NCBI GenBank assembly: GCA_964357925.1
Contig: CAYHMW010000009.1
Span: forward strand, 1-39,176
Length of the DNA stretch: 39,176 nt
Direction of reading: 5' to 3'
DNA from: CAYHMW01 sp964357925
Lineage (GTDB): Bacteria > Patescibacteriota > Microgenomatia > UBA8517
Numbering within the stretch: position 1 is the stretch's first letter; each line of letters begins with the position of its first letter. The position numbers and the translations under genes are program-made. This document shows positions 38,038 through 39,176 of this stretch, piece by piece. The notes beneath the pieces were generated by a model. The model did not search any database, was not told the origin of the DNA, and saw only the letters and a program-made list of their open reading frames with translations.

Positions 38038-38826
38038 CTATGCACCAAAAATATCCTTCGCGAGCCTCATCCTAAATTCATTCTTGCCAACCAATACTCT
38101 CTCACGAAGTTCATACTCTCCACTTCTAGACAAAGTAATAAACTTTTTTAAAATATTTAAGGTTGCATCATAGTCCGAAGCCAGCTCGCCATTTTCTACA
38201 ATATCCATTAAAAAAGAAGTTGGCAACCAAAAATTTTTAGGTTTCCACTCCTCAGACATATATTCTCCAATATATGCAGGTACCTTTTCGCGGGCGTCTA
38301 GTATCGCCAAAGACACCCTTCTGTTGCCATCATAAATAGAATTATGAATTTCCTCTCCTCGTTTTTTTCGAAGTACAATTACGGGATCGTTCTCATGAGC
38401 CCGAAACATTTCTTTATTCTCTTCATTAATTCCACCTTTGCTATAGTGATCAAGAATTTCACGAGCAGAGAGGGTTTCAACCCCAGTCCAATGACTCTGG
38501 TCTGTCCCAAAATGAAGCTCGCTTACAGGAAAATCCTCTTTTCTCCAAGCAACATTCTCTGCAGTAATATTCTGCATCATGCCATTTTGCAGTTTAAAGC
38601 CCATGGCCATCCCATGCACACCATTCCAAAAATCGCGAATCGACATGGTTTTTTGGAACCAATCCTCAATATCACTATTGATCGAAGACCAAACGTGCTC
38701 ATCATGAACGCTCGGGAAATACTTTCGCATCTCATGCTGAATATAGGCAGTGGCCACCTCAGCACGCAAAGTATCATAAATATGTGGAGGATAAGCCCCC
38801 TCCGGGATTTCAAACTTTATATTCAT
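38038..38826 (-). CDS. Hypothetical protein with a DGNRR (ParB/Srx-like) motif
   Basis: 262 residues from the ATG at 38826; a longer reading to 39045 would run antisense through miaA and is rejected. The mid-region DPVIVLRKKRGEEIHNSIYDGNRRVSLAILDAREKVPAYIGEY resembles the DGxxR/VPxxI core of ParB-like/sulfiredoxin-fold proteins, which bind nucleotide or DNA. The rest (FHFGTDQSHWTGVETLSAREILDHY and the N-terminal EGAYPPHIYDTLRAEVATAYIQHEMRKYF) I do not recognise. It is divergent from miaA with only 20 bp between the starts, and upstream of the TPR gene. Confidence 0.6.
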   Translation of the reverse strand: MNIKFEIPEGAYPPHIYDTLRAEVATAYIQHEMRKYFPSVHDEHVWSSINSDIEDWFQKTMSIRDFWNGVHGMAMGFKLQNGMMQNITAENVAWRKEDFPVSELHFGTDQSHWTGVETLSAREILDHYSKGGINEENKEMFRAHENDPVIVLRKKRGEEIHNSIYDGNRRVSLAILDAREKVPAYIGEYMSEEWKPKNFWLPTSFLMDIVENGELASDYDATLNILKKFITLSRSGEYELRERVLVGKNEFRMRLAKDIFGA

Positions 38827-38832
38827 CTCTAG

Positions 38833-38838
38833 TATTAT
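38833..38838 (+). promoter_or_regulatory. Possible -10 of miaA (TATTAT)
   Basis: TATTAT lies 8 nt before the miaA ATG, the short spacing seen at other starts here. No clear -35. Confidence 0.3.
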
Positions 38839-38846
38839 ACAGTGAA

Positions 38847-39176
38847 ATGCATAAACTTCTGGCGATAATTGGACCCACAGCAACTGGAAAAACGGCCCTC
38901 GCGTTGTCACTCGCCAAAAAGTTTGATGGCGAACTAATCTCCGCCGACTCCCGCCAGGTATACCGAGGCCTTGATATTGGCACAGGCAAAGATACACCAA
39001 AAGATCCTGAGCAGAAAATTTGGAGCATTGATATAGTTGGCCCAAAAGAAGAATTTAGCGTTGCAGAATATTTGAATTATGCACACAAAAAAATAGAAGA
39101 GATTTCATCTAGGGGCTTGCTCCCAATCCTCGTTGGTGGCACATGGCTATATATTAAAGCAGTACTTGAAGGTATT
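38847..39176 (+). CDS. miaA: tRNA dimethylallyltransferase MiaA (3' partial)
   Basis: The first 110 codons of MiaA, cut by the window end. The enzyme adds a dimethylallyl group to A37 of tRNAs reading codons that start with U. The P-loop GPTATGKT is at 9-16, followed by LISADSRQVYRGLDIGTGK, the tRNA-contacting segment, and ILVGGTWLYIKAVLEG. The start is the ATG at 38847; the divergent gene starts 20 bp away. Confidence 0.95.
   Translation, partial: MHKLLAIIGPTATGKTALALSLAKKFDGELISADSRQVYRGLDIGTGKDTPKDPEQKIWSIDIVGPKEEFSVAEYLNYAHKKIEEISSRGLLPILVGGTWLYIKAVLEGI

Noticed and set aside
38827..39045. Upstream extension of the DGNRR-motif gene to 39045
   Set aside because: It runs antisense through the conserved 5' end of miaA; the ATG at 38826 gives a clean divergent arrangement.
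1..39176. Recoded UGA (as Gly) known from some Patescibacteria
   Set aside because: TGA ends rpoBC, rplB, rplE, rplM and others exactly at family-typical C-termini, and no gene needs read-through.
1..39176. CRISPR array, insertion sequence or rRNA genes
   Set aside because: No regularly spaced repeats, transposase-like frame with terminal inverted repeats, or rRNA segments were seen.

Overview
The window looks like a chromosomal segment of a Candidate Phyla Radiation (Patescibacteria) bacterium, most likely Microgenomates-like. The evidence is: the ribosomal superoperon has no rpmD (L30) between rpsE and rplO; proteins and intergenic gaps are compact; a membrane protein carries the N-terminal 'GIAH' hydrophobic start often seen in these genomes; and TGA is used as an ordinary stop (standard bacterial code). 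The lineage call is inference and no 16S is present.

Layout. 3-746 is the 3' end of a surface-type protein with two Kre9/Knh1-like repeats. 895-7881 is one open frame fusing RNA polymerase beta and beta' (rpoBC), followed by rpsL and rpsG. A small accessory stretch (about 8837-11400) follows: a Phd/PIN toxin-antitoxin pair on the minus strand, an acidic membrane-anchored protein, a 35-codon ORF with a strong ribosome binding site and an orphan gene. The last 23 bp of rpsG recur at 10681-10703 with one mismatch, so the toxin-antitoxin pair and acidic gene lie between direct repeats, as in an integrated element.

11537-30929 is the translation core: fusA, tuf, rpsJ, a TlyA/FtsJ-like methyltransferase, then rplC-rplD-rplW-rplB-rpsS-rplV-rpsC-rplP-rpmC-rpsQ-rplN-rplX-rplE-rpsZ-rpsH-rplF-rplR-rpsE-rplO-secY-adk-map-infA-rpmJ-rpsM-rpsK-rpsD-rpoA-rplQ-rplM-rpsI, tightly packed and often overlapping. 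Just before rplC a promoter drives a roughly 135-nt structured leader with an 18-codon upstream ORF and an intrinsic-terminator hairpin whose T-tract touches the rplC start. This is a candidate attenuation system for the ribosomal operon and the best candidate here for an undescribed regulatory device.

31003-39176 is mixed housekeeping: a GT39-type membrane glycosyltransferase and a VIT1/CCC1 transporter (minus), a 70-residue orphan, tRNA-Pro(GGG), recA-recX, an RNase Y without its membrane anchor, an HU-type DNA-binding protein, three minus-strand genes of uncertain role, and the 5' end of miaA.

Two themes recur. Many promoters place the -10 box only 6-12 nt upstream of the start codon (rpsL, fusA, tuf P2, antitoxin, recA, HU), implying leaderless or nearly leaderless mRNAs, while a few genes (rpoA, the 70-residue orphan, the 35-codon ORF) carry near-perfect Shine-Dalgarno sequences. 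Several core translation and transcription proteins carry substitutions at textbook positions: S12 K43R, RpoB H526N, an EF-G G4 motif NKLN instead of NKxD, and Lys for Phe in the RpoC trigger loop.
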